A stretch of DNA of 64,000 nt from Paralithodes platypus (GCA_032716605.1 CM064573.1:10641426-10705425), one strand, 5' to 3'. Positions 42,656 through 54,535 are shown, counted from the stretch's first letter. Made by a program: numbers and translations. The notes: generated from the letters alone by a model not told the origin.

Positions 42656-42727
42656 ACTACACAGTCCTTGCGGTTTCTTACTAGGCAGTCCAGACTTAAT
42701 TCTAACATGGAATTTGCGAATTTGCTA

Positions 42728-43533
42728 TAGAATAAAAGTTAAGTGAAGGTGTTTTAATTTAGTGGTGATATTGGGTGGTCGTGATGGTGATAACTTATAG
42801 TGGTGTGAATAACCTGGTCTGAGTTAAGTGCAGGTGTTTTAATTTAGTGGTGATATTGGGTGGTCGTGATGGTGATAACTTATAGTGGTGTGAATAACCT
42901 GGTGTGAGTTAAGTGCAGGTGTTTTAATTTAGTGGTGATATTGGGTGGTCGTGATGGTGATAACTTATAGTGGTGTGAGTTAAGTGCAGGTGTTTTAATT
43001 TAGTGGTGATATTGGGTGGCCGTGATGGTGATAACTTATAGTGGTGTGAGTTAAGTGCAGGTGTTTTAATTTAGTGGTGATATTGGGTGGTCGTGATGGT
43101 GATAACTTATAGTGGTGTGAATAACCTGGTCTGAGTTAAGTGCAGGTGTTTTAATTTAGTGGTGATATTGGGTGGCCGTGATGGTGATAACTTATAGTGG
43201 TGTGAGTTAAGTGCAGGTGTTTTAATTTAGTGGTGATAATGGGTGGTCGTGATGGTGATAACTTATAGTGGTGTGAATAACCTGGTGTGAGTTAAGTGAA
43301 GGAGTTTTAATTTAGTGGTGATATTGGGTGGTCGTGATGGTGATAACTTATAGTGGTGTGAATAACCTGGTCTGAGTTAAGTGAAGGTGATTTAATTTAG
43401 TGGTGATATTGGGTGGTCGTGATGGTGATAACTTATAGTGGTGTGAATAACCTGGTGTGAGTTAAGTGAAGGAGTTTTAATTTAGTGGTGATATTGGGTG
43501 GTCGTGATGGTGATAACTTATAGTGGTGTTGCT
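42728..43533. repeat. 71/86-bp minisatellite with two unit lengths
   Basis: Ten units on GTTAAGTGCAGGTGTTTTAA, TTTAGTGGTGATATTGGGTG, GATGGTGATAACTTATAGTG. Long units carry an extra AATAACCTGGTCTGA-like block and short units lack it. Order from the left: long, long, short, short, long, short, then long. Confidence 0.92.
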
Positions 43534-43594
43534 AACCTGGTGTCCCACAAAGGCAGACGGTCACCAATATGGCTTCACTGTCTCACCACTCCCC

Positions 43595-43770
43595 CCAGGC
43601 TCACTCCACCCCTCGCTTATGTTCAGTAGCGGTCAGTAATTATAATACATACATGATACCCAACACTCCCTCAGGCTCACTCCACCCCTAGCTTATGTTC
43701 AGTAGCGATCAGTAATTCAAATACATACATGATACCCAACACTCCCCCAGGCTCACTCAACCCCTAGCTT
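43595..43770. repeat. 76-bp tandem repeat
   Basis: Two and a half copies on GGCTCACTCCACCCCTAGCT TATGTTCAGTAGC. Confidence 0.85.
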
Positions 43771-43775
43771 ATGTA

Positions 43776-43969
43776 CAGTCACGAGCATAAATTACTGTGA
43801 CAATAACCAGATAATGTTCGCCACTTCGGCTCCAAAGGTATTGCTAAACTATTTAATCAAATCCACAATTATTTCTATATTTCATTCTAGCACACGATTT
43901 TATTCAGCGTACTATTAATCTCTCGTGTTGACGTTATCTGGTTGATGTCAGTATTTATGCTCGTGACTG
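43776..43969 (+). mobile_element. Tc1/mariner-like MITE (J)
   Basis: 194 bp flanked by TA (43774-43775 and 43970-43971). Ends CAGTCACGAGCATAAATTAC and, at the right, ATTTATGCTCGTGACTG are inverted repeats, extended by ATAACCAGATAA with TTATCTGG further in. TA duplication with CAGTCACG termini is typical of Tc1/mariner non-autonomous elements (inferred). Confidence 0.85.
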
Positions 43970-43994
43970 TACAGCTGCGGCCAATAATTATTCT

Positions 43995-44300
43995 AATACA
44001 GACGCCTAATCATACATAATACATATATAATACCGTACACACATAATACATATTTCATACATAATCATAATACATAATTATATAATACCGTACACACATA
44101 ATACATATTCCATACATAATCATAATACATATTCCATACATAATCATAATACATATATAATACCGTACATACATAATACATATTCCATACATAATCATAA
44201 TACATATATAATACCGTACATACATAATACATACATAATCATAATACATATATAATACCGTACATACATAATACATATTCCATACATAATCATAATACAT
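43995..44300. repeat. Complex ATACAT-rich tandem repeat
   Basis: Five or six irregular units of TACATAATCATAATACATAT and ATAATACCGTACATACATAA. Confidence 0.9.
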
Positions 44301-44524
44301 TTTAATGACCGTATACGTCTGCACAAGTAGGTGGTGCACTTCTATATCCTAAATTTGAGACAGTGATCATTGAATGAGGGGAAACACAGGTTCGTGTATT
44401 TGTCCTTGGAAAATGTTTCAAAACATATCATCAGTGTGTCAGAATTAATTTATTAAACTTATACTACCGTTCGCTGTAAACGATTGTGTACGTAGTAATT
44501 TTATCAGATTTTTTTTATGTTTTC

Positions 44525-44885
44525 ATATTTATTTATTTATATATTAATTTATTCATGTATTTGTTTATATATTAATTTATTCATGTATTTGTTTATATAT
44601 TAATTAATTCATGTATTTGTTTATATATAAATTCATTCATGTATTTATTTATATATTAATTCATTCATGTATTTGTTTATATATTAATTCATTCATGTAT
44701 TTGTTTATATATTAATTCATTCATGTATTTGTTTATATATTAATTCATTCATGTATTTATGTATATATTAATTCATTCATGTATCTATTTATATATTAAT
44801 TCATTCATGTATTTATGTATATATTAATTCATTCATGTATTTGTTTATATATTAATTTATTCATGTATTTGTTTATATATTTATA
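44525..44885. repeat. 28-bp minisatellite
   Basis: About twelve copies on TTCATGTATTTGTTTATATA TTAATTCA, with G/A and T/C variants and diverged ends. Confidence 0.93.
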
Positions 44886-45059
44886 CATATTTATTGATAC
44901 CATAGTCATTTAAGCCGCTGACCAATAAGGCCTCAATTCCACTTCTTGTGTGTGCATTTTGTTTACCAGATCATTATTTTGTTGCATACTGCACAGTCGT
45001 GGTCATTAATGTTAATTTACTTTAAAGCCTCCAGCAATGTATGGTAGATTTTTCATATA

Positions 45060-45151
45060 TATTATTTGGTGTCCTCCCTAGAATTCTTAGCAAACGCAAA
45101 AAAAAAAAAAAAAAAAAAATATATATAGTATATATACCCGGTATATATATA

Positions 45152-45218
<67 letters not shown>

Positions 45219-45270
45219 AAGATCCCCCTTCTAGATATGTGTACATTTTTCGGTAGAACAATGTATTATG
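45060..45270 (-). mobile_element. Family A fragment (A13) invaded by (A)n(TA)n
   Basis: TTTGGTGTCCTCCCTAGAAT at the left and CCCCCTTCTAGATATGTGTA CATTTTTCGGTAGAACAATG at the right are A parts. They are separated by a 29-nt A-run and a (TA)n tract (45120-45214). Confidence 0.7.
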
Positions 45271-45375
45271 GTTCGTATAAGGGATATTGCTCAAGGGGTG
45301 TTCTGAGCCTGGCGGTGCCTTGAGACTGTGACAAAATACCAAGAAGGTCGACGAGAGGTTAGGGATAAAGCCCTA

Positions 45376-45720
45376 TTAAGGCGAGATTTCCACTTGAGGG
45401 ACTTTTTTCTTGACCCCTTTCTCCCTCATGTCTAGCCCCATTGTTTTTGAGATTTTAAGACGTTTGCCCCATTAGTTTGGTGATTTTAAGAATTTCCGCC
45501 CCATTCTGTCAATTTTAAGACCTTTTGTGCCATTTAGGTGTCGATTTTATCCTGGCGAGCGGTAGCGAGCCTGTAATTTAAGAGTAACTGGCCTTCGGCC
45601 GGGACATTTTTCTACCGAAAAATTTACAAATTTATCTTGAAAGGGGGCCAAGGCGGTGAAATTTTAAGATTGCTGGAGGAGTAGGAAACAAACTAAAAAC
45701 CTCCCCTTAAGGCCTTCTGT
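45376..45720 (+). mobile_element. Family A element, complete (A14)
   Basis: TTAAGGCGAGATTTCCACTT to AACCTCCCCTTAA, 345 bp. Core CTGGCGAGCGGTAGCGAGCC. Hairpin CTGGCC-TTC-GGCCGG (45588-45602). Its right TTAA is also the left TTAA of D12. Confidence 0.92.
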
Positions 45721-45909
45721 ACCAGCGACGTCTTTTTGTATTTGATTTCAATTGCATTTAGACGATTTTATGAAGCTTAGGAAAGACATATGGTAGCTAG
45801 AAGGCTTCATTGAGATAGGCTGTAACCTATTGATGAGTAAACATCTTTCCTAAGCTGATTAAAAACCGTCTTATAGTTGCCAAAATATAATAACAATGGA
45901 ATGGGCTAA
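45717..45909 (+). mobile_element. Family D element (D12)
   Basis: TTAAGGCCTTCTGTACCAGC to GGAATGGGCTAA, 193 bp. Left terminus CCCC replaced by GG at the A14 junction, right TTAA mutated to CTAA, which D13 shares. Confidence 0.8.
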
Positions 45910-46067
45910 CCCCTTGAGGATTATGACGCGTTTTGGCAGTTTATTCTGGCTATCGTTAGACGATTTTATTTACATTGAGAAGGGTTTATGGAATCCAGAG
46001 GGTTAATTGAGACAGTTTTTACCCTTCCCACAGAGCCTACCTAAGCTGAATAAACAGAAGGGGTTAA
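45906..46067 (+). mobile_element. Family D element, deleted (D13)
   Basis: CTAACCCCTTGAGGATTATG to AAACAGAAGGGGTTAA, 162 bp. The right quarter is missing. A14, D12 and D13 form a chain of elements each sharing a TTAA. Confidence 0.82.
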
Positions 46068-46119
46068 GTGGCCGTAATAGCCGTAGTGCCGAACCTGTGT
46101 GGCGCGCGGCCCTAATGGA

Positions 46120-46505
46120 TTAAGAGGGGGGTCACCGTTTTTTGGTTTTTATCTTTCTCCCCTTTTCTCTCTTTCCCTGGCTTGTATCCATTCGGCCCCA
46201 TTCAGCCAACTGTTTTAAGACGTTTATCCCCTTCCAGGTGTCGATTTCTTCCTGGCGAGCGATAGCGAGCCAGCATTGTATGGAGAAATCCGACTTCTCC
46301 GGAGAAAATTTTCTATCGAAAAATTTACAAATTTAGCTTGCTGTCAAAACAAAAATATATATGCTGGCTCGCTACCGCTCGCCAGGAAAATATTAACACC
46401 TGGATGGGGGTAAACGTCTTAAAATAGTAGGCTGAATGGGGTCGAATGGATACAAGCCAAAGAGAGAGGGAGAGAAAGAGAAAAAAGCGAGGTGGGCTCA
46501 CTTAA
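46120..46505 (+). mobile_element. Family B foldback element, complete (B9)
   Basis: TTAAGAGGGGGGTCACC to GAGGTGGGCTCACTTAA, 386 bp. Core CTGGCGAGCGATAGCGAGCC and, inverted, GGCTCGCTACCGCTCGCCAG. Confidence 0.9.
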
Positions 46506-46534
46506 TCGCATTTTACGCCAGGTTTTCGTAGCTC

Positions 46535-46539
<5 letters not shown>

Positions 46540-46591
<52 letters not shown>

Positions 46592-46682
46592 CTCAAGGTG
46601 CTCTGTCTCTCTCTCTCTCTCCCCCTCTTTTCTTCTCTCTCTCTCTCGCTCTCTCTCTCTCTCGCTCTCTCTCTCGCTCTCG

Positions 46683-46753
<71 letters not shown>
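46540..46753. repeat. (GT)n and (CT)n microsatellites
   Basis: (GT)n 46539-46590 and (CT)n with GCTC breaks 46602-46753. Several open frames are artefacts. Confidence 0.97.
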
Positions 46754-46756
<3 letters not shown>

Positions 46757-46997
46757 CGCCTTCAACTTTACCAAAAGTTTAGAAGAATGTTCGCCTCTCT
46801 ACCCTCAGGCCTTGGAGACGCAGGGACTTCACTGCGTAAGATTTTTAGCTTTTGCAGTTAAAATTATTTTCGCCTTTTTAACGTAGAAATTCTTTCGTAC
46901 GCATATCATATCATATTACTATTATGTATTTTGTTATTGTTATTAATTGATTAGTGTACTTGATTAGAGATACTTGTAGGCTTCATATACTCAATTC

Positions 46998-47383
46998 TTA
47001 AGGGGGCCCACCTTGCTTTTTTTCTCTTTCTCTCCCTCTCTCTTTGGCTTGTATCCATTCGGCCCCATTCAGCCTACTGTTTTAAGACGTTTACCCCCAT
47101 CCAGATGTCAGTATTTTCCTGGCGAGTGGCAAACGAGCCAGCATATATATATTTTTGTTTTGACAGCAAGCTAAATTTGTAAATTTTTCGATGGAATAAT
47201 GTCTCCGGCGAAGCCGGATTTCTCCATACAATGCTGGCTCGCTATCGCTCGCCAGGAAGAAATCGACACCTAGATGGGGATAAACGTCTTAAAACAGTTG
47301 GCTGAATGGGGCCAAATGGATACAAGCCAGGAAAAGAGAGAAACAGGGAGAAAGATAAAAAAAAAAGCCGGTGACCCCCTTAA
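46998..47383 (+). mobile_element. Family B foldback element, complete (B10)
   Basis: TTAAGGGGGCCCACC to CCGGTGACCCCCTTAA, 386 bp. Left arm has CTGGCGAGTGGCAAACGAGC, right arm GGCTCGCTATCGCTCGCCAG. Hairpin CCGGCGAAGCCGG (47206). Confidence 0.9.
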
Positions 47384-47467
47384 TACTTACTAAACTTCAT
47401 ACCAGTAATCTGACGGTGGTTTAAGCAGTAAAGTAATATTACATTATGTATGGTAAATACTGTACAT

Positions 47468-49564
47468 GTAAGTTATAGATGGATGAGGATAACATGAGTG
47501 ATTGTATATACCGGTATGGTCTTTAATGTAAGTTATAGATGGATGAGGATAACATGAGTGATTGTATATACCGGTATGGTCTTTAATGTGATGGATGAGG
47601 ATAACATGAGTGATTGTATATACCGGTATGGTCTTTAATGTGATGGATGAGGATAACATGAGTGATTGTATATACCGGTATGGTCTTTAATGTGATGGAT
47701 GAGGATAACATGAGTGATTGTATATACCGGTATGGTCTTTAATGTGATGGATGAGGATAACATGAGTGATTGTATATACCGGTATGGTCTTTAATGTGAT
47801 GGATGAGGATAACATGAGTGATTGTATATACCGGTATGGTCTTTAATGTGATGGATGAGGATAACATGAGTGATTGTATATACCGGTATGGTCTTTAATG
47901 TGATGGATGAGGATAACATGAGTGATTGTATATACCGGTATGGTCTTTAATGTGATGGATGAGGATAACATGAGTGATTGTATATACCGGTATGGTCTTT
48001 AATGTGATGGATGAGGATAACATGAGTGATTGTATATACCGGTATGGTCTTTAATGTGATGGATGAGGATAACATGAGTGATTGTATATACCGGTATGGT
48101 CTTTAATGTGATGGATGAGGATAACATGAGTGATTGTATATACCGGTATGGTCTTTAATGTGATGGATGAGGATAACATGAGTGATTGTATATACCGGTA
48201 TGGTCTTTAATGTGATGGATGAGGATAACATGAGTGATTGTATATACCGGTATGGTCTTTAATGTGATGGATGAGGATAACATGAGTGATTGTATATACC
48301 GGTATGGTCTTTAATGTGATGGATGAGGATAACATGAGTGATTGTATATACCGGTATGGTCTTTAATGTGATGGATGAGGATAACATGAGTGATTGTATA
48401 TACCGGTATGGTCTTTAATGTGATGGATGAGGATAACATGAGTGATTGTATATACCGGTATGGTCTTTAATGTGATGGATGAGGATAACATGAGTGATTG
48501 TATATACCGGTATGGTCTTTAATGTGATGGATGAGGATAACATGAGTGATTGTATATACCGGTATGGTCTTTAATGTGATGGATGAGGATAACATGAGTG
48601 ATTGTATATACCGGTATGGTCTTTAATGTGATGGATGAGGATAACATGAGTGATTGTATATACCGGTATGGTCTTTAATGTGATGGATGAGGATAACATG
48701 AGTGATTGTATATACCGGTATGGTCTTTAATGTGATGGATGAGGATAACATGAGTGATTGTATATACCGGTATGGTCTTTAATGTGATGGATGAGGATAA
48801 CATGAGTGATTGTATATACCGGTATGGTCTTTAATGTGATGGATGAGGATAACATGAGTGATTGTATATACCGGTATGGTCTTTAATGTGATGGATGAGG
48901 ATAACATGAGTGATTGTATATACCGGTATGGTCTTTAATGTGATGGATGAGGATAACATGAGTGATTGTATATACCGGTATGGTCTTTAATGTGATGGAT
49001 GAGGATAACATGAGTGATTGTATATACCGGTATGGTCTTTAATGTGATGGATGAGGATAACATGAGTGATTGTATATACCGGTATGGTCTTTAATGTGAT
49101 GGATGAGGATAACATGAGTGATTGTATATACCGGTATGGTCTTTAATGTGATGGATGAGGATAACATGAGTGATTGTATATACCGGTATGGTCTTTAATG
49201 TGATGGATGAGGATAACATGAGTGATTGTATATACCGGTATGGTCTTTAATGTGATGGATGAGGATAACATGAGTGATTGTATATACCGGTATGGTCTTT
49301 AATGTGATGGATGAGGATAACATGAGTGATTGTATATACCGGTATGGTCTTTAATGTGATGGATGAGGATAACATGAGTGATTGTATATACCGGTATGGT
49401 CTTTAATGTGATGGATGAGGATAACATGAGTGATTGTATATACCGGTATGGTCTTTAATGTGATGGATGAGGATAACATGAGTGATTGTATATACCGGTA
49501 TGGTCTTTAATGTGATGGATGAGGATAACATGAGTGATTGTATATACCGGTATGGTCTTTAATG
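47468..49564. repeat. 52-bp satellite, extremely uniform
   Basis: Two 60-bp leading units (extra AAGTTATA) then 38 units of exactly 52 bp (GATGGATGAGGATAACATGA, GTGATTGTATATACCGGTAT, GGTCTTTAATGT). I saw no substitution among the 38. Each unit has the palindrome TATACCGGTATG within ATACCGGTAT. Stops occur in all frames. Confidence 0.97.
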
Positions 49565-49619
49565 TACACTAATAAAGGAAAGGAATTCTAGAACGAGAAT
49601 CTACCCACATTATTGTGAG

Positions 49620-49725
49620 TGTTTGTGTGTGTGTGTGTGTGATGTGCATGGTGTGGGTGGGTGTGGGTGTGTGTGTGTGTCCGTGCGTGTGTGATGTGCA
49701 TGGTGTGGGTGTGTGTGTGTGTGTA
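49620..49725. repeat. (GT)n tracts
   Basis: GT repeats arranged as a duplicated pair (GTGATGTGCATGGTGTGGGT occurs twice). Confidence 0.92.
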
Positions 49726-49827
49726 ACATTTAACAGCAGGTGTTTGTTTACTGTGAGGTTGTTTGTAAGTTGATCTAGTAACCCGGATGTTAAGAAGTAA
49801 CACATCACACCTGCACACTGGCATCTC

Positions 49828-49880
49828 ATATATATATATATATATACCGTATATATATATATATATTTTTTTTTTTTTTG
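49828..49880. repeat. (TA)n and T-run
   Basis: TA tract with TACCGTA centre, then 13 T. Confidence 0.95.
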
Positions 49881-49911
49881 CTACCTTATGTCCGGAATAT
49901 CCCCTAGTCGA

Positions 49912-50060
49912 ATTACCCCTTTCCGTACGGTGACTTTATTCTTATCGTAAATTGGCTACCACTAGACGATTTGATGGAGTTTACGAAGGGCCTGTGGAAG
50001 TCAAAGATATAATCCATTTGAAATCGTGTTTACTCTTTGATTTGTAGACGTACAGTTGTC
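49912..50060 (+). mobile_element. Family D element, right end lost (D14)
   Basis: TTACCCCTTTCCGTACGGTG, CACTAGACGATTTGATGGAG, then GTTTACTCTTTGATTTG; it passes into an A fragment. Confidence 0.65.
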
Positions 50061-50084
50061 AAAACTTGGACCCAATCCTGTTAT

Positions 50085-50205
50085 TTAGGAAGAACTGGCT
50101 TTCATCTGAATTTTTTTTCTACCGAACAATGTACACATTTTTTCTCGAGACGGGGGTCTTCGAAGTGTTGCAAGCTTAATAGATGTCCAGTGAGCAAAGT
50201 AAACA
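50085..50205 (+). mobile_element. Family A fragment (A15)
   Basis: TTAGGAAGAACTGGCTTTCA, TTCTACCGAACAATGTACAC and AGATGTCCAGTGAGCAAAGT: the right third of a family A element. Confidence 0.75.
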
Positions 50206-50212
50206 ATATAAA

Positions 50213-50215
<3 letters not shown>

Positions 50216-50268
<53 letters not shown>
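50216..50268. repeat. (GA)n microsatellite
   Basis: Pure (GA)n of about 50 bp. Confidence 0.97.
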
Positions 50269-50272
<4 letters not shown>

Positions 50273-50334
50273 GTCCTGCTAGATGTAGAGTCACGTCTGG
50301 TTGTTAAACAAGTATTGTCTTCCCCACTCGTCCC

Positions 50335-50895
<561 letters not shown>

Positions 50896-50950
50896 CCTCC
50901 CCCCCCCTACTCCCAAGATAAACAAAACAAACAATATAATAAGCTCCCCT

Positions 50951-51019
50951 GGTGAAGGTTCCCATGACTGGCCACCCCCGGGGTGCCCCCTGGGGTGGCC
51001 AGTCATGGGAACCTTCACC
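50951..51019. repeat. Perfect 28-bp hairpin
   Basis: 50951-50978 (starts GGTGAAGGTTCCCATGACTG) is the exact reverse complement of 50992-51019. The 13-nt loop is itself GC-rich. See findings. Confidence 0.95.
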
Positions 51020-51035
51020 CCCCTTCACCCAGAGG

Positions 51036-51620
51036 GGGTACTGGGTAGCATTGGTCGGTTTATTGAGGGGGTACTGGCAAGCATTGGTCGGTTTATGGAG
51101 GGGGTACTGGCTAGCATTGGTCGGTTTATTGAGGGGGTACTGGGTAGCATTGGTCGGTTTATTGAGGGGGTACTGGCTAGCATTGGTCGGTTTATTGAGG
51201 GGGTACATGCTAGCATTGGTCGGTTTATTGAGGGGGTACTGGGTAGCATTGGTCGGTTTATTGAGGGGGTACTGGCAAGCATTGGTCGGTTTATGGAGGG
51301 GGTACTGGCTAGCATTGGTCGGTTTATTGAGGGGGTACTGGGTAGCATTGGTCGGTTTATTGAGGGGGTACTGGCTAGCATTGGTCGGTTTATTGAGGGG
51401 GTACATGCTAGCATTGGTCGGTTTATTGAGGGGGTACTGGGTAGCATTGGTCGGTTTATTGAGGGGTACTGGGTAGCATTGGTCGGTTTATTGAGGGGGT
51501 ACTGGCTAGCATTGGTCGGTTTATTGAGGGGGTACTGGCTAGCATTGGTCGGTTTATTGAGGGGGTACTGGGTAGCATTGGTCGGTTTAGGGGGTACTGG
51601 GTAGCATTGGTCGGTTTATT
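51036..51620. repeat. 33-bp minisatellite with 6-unit higher order
   Basis: About 17 units on TTGGTCGGTTTATTGAGGGG GTACTGGCTAGCA. Variants GGGTAGC, GGCAAGC, GGCTAGC, CATGCTAGC and TTTATGG follow a fixed order that repeats after six units (198 bp): 51042 onward and 51240 onward. A 1-bp deletion at about 51467 breaks the frame. Confidence 0.95.
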
Positions 51621-51635
51621 TATATATATATATAT

Positions 51636-51910
51636 TTATTTTATAGTAACCTCACTAGACCTCCATCAAGCTTAAAAACACCTCCTAGACCCCCCTGCAA
51701 GGTAAGTTTGTACATTTTTCGGTGGAAAAATATCCCGCAAAGGCCGATTCCTCCTAGAAATACCGGCTCGCTATCGCTCGCCAAGAAACAAATCAACACT
51801 TAAATGGCACGATAGTTCTTTATATTTAGACATGGGGCGGAAGGTCTTAAAATCTCAAAGCTAGTTGGACAAAACATGAGGGAGAAAAAGCAACTATACC
51901 TCCTCCTTAA
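51636..51910 (-). mobile_element. Family A element, left end lost (A16)
   Basis: AGTAACCTCACTAGACCTCC to CTACCTCCTCCTTAA. The left end is replaced by (TA)n. Core GGCTCGCTATCGCTCGCCAA is kept; the hairpin is decayed. Confidence 0.8.
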
Positions 51911-52099
51911 TGGGCTAGGGGGGGGGGGGGGGATCCCTCAGGTTATTCCCTACCAAGTTGTTTCCTACACCCCCCTCCCCCCCCCCACCCCCTACCTCCG
52001 GGATCACACCGTTTTTTGTCCCACGCACTTCCTCCTCCGACTTATTAAAATTGTGTATATGTTTAATTATGTAAGTTTTTTTATGTGACAGGGCCATAA

Positions 52100-52222
52100 T
52101 CAAGGGATGTTCGTGCCAAAATGCCTGGACACACGGAGTTTGAAGCAATTTAAGTTATAGGATGAGGGGAAGATGGATTCAGGGAGAGATTTCCAGAGCT
52201 TAGCTGTTGAATAGAAGAGACA
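52100..52222 (-). pseudogene. Non-LTR retrotransposon ORF2, last 40 codons
   Basis: Minus strand: STAKLWKSLPESIFPSS, YNLNCFKLRVSRHFG, then TNIP and TGA (52100-52102). S-T-A-x-x-W-N/K-S-L-P-x-S/D is the C-terminal signature of many LINE ORF2 proteins, and F-K-x-R-V is the usual end. The 5' side is cut off at a (GATA)n/(GA)n tract. It is a different family from 39542-40165 and from 63814-63999 judging by the tail residues. Confidence 0.72.
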
Positions 52223-52450
52223 GTGAGATAGATAGATAGATAGAGAAAGAGAGTGAGAGAGACGTGTGGTGGGGTGGGCGTGGGTGGGGTTAGTAGTAGA
52301 TAGATAGATAGAGAAAGAGAGTGAGAGAGACGTGGGGTGGGCGTGGGTGGGGTTAGTAGTAGATAGATAGATAGAGAGAGAGAGAGAGACGTGTAGTGGT
52401 GTGGGTGGGGGTAGTATTAGATAGATAGAGAGAGAGACGTGGTGGTGGGG
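52223..52450. repeat. 63-bp tandem repeat of GATA/GAGA/GTGG
   Basis: Three units: GATAGATAGATAGAGAAAGA, GAGTGAGAGAGACGTG, GGGTGGGCGTGGGTGGGG. Confidence 0.88.
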
Positions 52451-52566
52451 TGGGCCACAGGTGGGCGGGGGTGTGGGTGGTAGGTATGATGTGGAGGACA
52501 CCGCGGGCGTACACATCCTCGGGCTAAGGATGAGTAAGGTCAGTAAAGATCCTTATACTCCGGAAG

Positions 52567-52880
52567 ACGACCCCCCCCCCCTCCTTATGCTTTACTCCCT
52601 TCCATCACCCCCCCCCCCTCCACCTTCCATCTGTCTTTACTCCTTTCCATCCTCTCTCCCCGCACCCCTCCTACCAACTTCCCCTCTTTCAACACCCCTT
52701 ATACCTCTCCCTTCTTCCACGTCCCCTCTCCCTTATACCTTTCACCCGCTACCGTACTCTACCTCCTTCTATCCTCCCCTCTCCTTCCTTCCCCTCTCCC
52801 ACCCCTCCTTCCTATCTCTTCTACCCTCCACTTTCCCTCTTCCTCTCCCCTCCCTCCCTTCCACCCTTCCGTTTCTATAT
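52567..52880. repeat. Polypyrimidine stretch
   Basis: C-runs at 52570 and 52608 and CCCTCC-rich sequence. The 146-codon frame over it is Pro/Leu/Ser-rich low complexity. Confidence 0.85.
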
Positions 52881-52902
52881 ATTTACAGACGTACAAAATG
52901 AC

Positions 52903-52995
52903 TGGAGTTCTCGAAAAGCGGCTCCATACTTGACATTCTTTCTGACGTGTGCTGGCTTAATAATCCTGGTGTGTTGATAGCCTATACAGTCCAAT
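52903..52995 (+). repeat. Dispersed repeat I, copy 2
   Basis: GGAGTTCTCGAAAAGCGGCT, GTGTGCTGGCTTAATAATCC, TTGATAGCCT; partner of 11840-11930. Confidence 0.65.
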
Positions 52996-53519
52996 TTCAA
53001 TATAACAATATACAGAAGTTTACTTCATCACTTGGTTTATACTGTATGACATCCATAAAGTCAATTTATAATAACTATTTTGTATATTTATGAAGCATTT
53101 ACAAATATTGAAGATAACGCGCTGCTCTTTATTAGGAGACATTTCTACTAATTACAGTCTTCGTTTATATATTTTGATTATTTTGCCATTATTTACTTGC
53201 CTGTTTATTTGTATTAATTGTTATTAAACGAAAATATTAATGGGGTTTAGTTGATAATCTTGAGCGAGAGCACTCAGGATAATTACAAACACCCACATCA
53301 CTCTCATGGACAGAGAGAGAGAGAGAGAGAAGGAGGGGGAATGGGGAGCACAAAAAACGTTAATATCAAGAAAAAATGGCGGAAAGACGCGGAAAACACT
53401 TATATGGAAAAAACTAAATTACACAGACACGCACAAGACCAATATACCCACCATGGTACACTACAAGGACACTACAAACGTATATATAATATTATATTCC
53501 ACTCATCTATATTTTCTCT
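52996..53519. other. No gene seen
   Basis: AT-rich sequence with a short (GA)n at 53312-53332. Frames at 53251-53683 join unique sequence to (CT)n and are not convincing. Confidence 0.5.
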
Positions 53520-53537
53520 CTCTTTCTCTCTCTCTCG

Positions 53538-53612
<75 letters not shown>
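53520..53612. repeat. (CT)n microsatellite
   Basis: (CT)n with GCTC breaks. Confidence 0.97.
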
Positions 53613-53613
<1 letters not shown>

Positions 53614-53803
53614 ATATATTTATTTATTTTTTATCGCTAACACTAGACGAATTAATTCAGATAATGATAGACGCGATGACTAGCTCAACAGTTGCATCCT
53701 AATTTCAATAATAATCTAATGGTTAGCTAGAATTATATGGACAAATCCATCTGTGAAAATACGGGGAGCTAAATGGGATAGAAAGTGTGTTTGCATATAT
53801 ACA

Positions 53804-53804
<1 letters not shown>

Positions 53805-53872
<68 letters not shown>

Positions 53873-53920
53873 ATATATATATAGATAGATAGATAGATAT
53901 AGATATAGATAGATATACTA
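53805..53920. repeat. (TA)n and (GATA)n
   Basis: TA tract 53805-53882 with CAGTA and TTACGTA breaks, then GATA units. Confidence 0.95.
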
Positions 53921-54149
53921 CATTTGAATTATTCAGAAAGACAATGACGATATAAAAATAGTAACAATTAAAAAAACATATTGTTAGAGGCCACAGCACG
54001 AGTTGGCCATACGTCACCTTAATTAGTGGCAGTCGTCGGCCACGCAGCAATTACAAGAAAGGAATGAAAGAGGATTAAGATAATAAATTTGGAGATGGGA
54101 GAAGGAAAGAGAGGTAGTGCCATTGTTGTGTTCCAGAGAGCACGGCTAT

Positions 54150-54484
54150 TTAAGGGGAGATTTCCACTTGAGGGATTTTTTCTTGACTCCTTTCTCCCTC
54201 ATGTTTAGCCCCATTGCTTTTCTAATTTTAAGACGTTCGCCCCATTATTTTGACGATTTTAAGAACCTTCGACCCATTTCTGTCAATTTTAAGACCTTTC
54301 GTGCCATTTAGGTGTCGATTTTATCCTGGCGAGCGATAGCGAGCCTGTAATTTAAGAGGAACCGGCTTTCAGCCGGGAAATTTTTCTACCGAAAAATTTA
54401 CAAATTTATCTTGAAAGGGGCTCAAGGGGGTATAATTTTAAGCTTGATGGATATCCAGAGACCAAACTAAAAACCTCCCCTTAA
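54150..54484 (+). mobile_element. Family A element, complete (A17)
   Basis: TTAAGGGGAGATTTCCACTT to AACCTCCCCTTAA, 335 bp, the best consensus-like copy. Core exact. Hairpin CCGGCT-TTC-AGCCGG (54362-54376). Confidence 0.93.
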
Positions 54485-54535
54485 GGAAGCTCAGACGGTA
54501 TTGTGCAGCATAATTTACTGGTTCGGCTCAATGGT

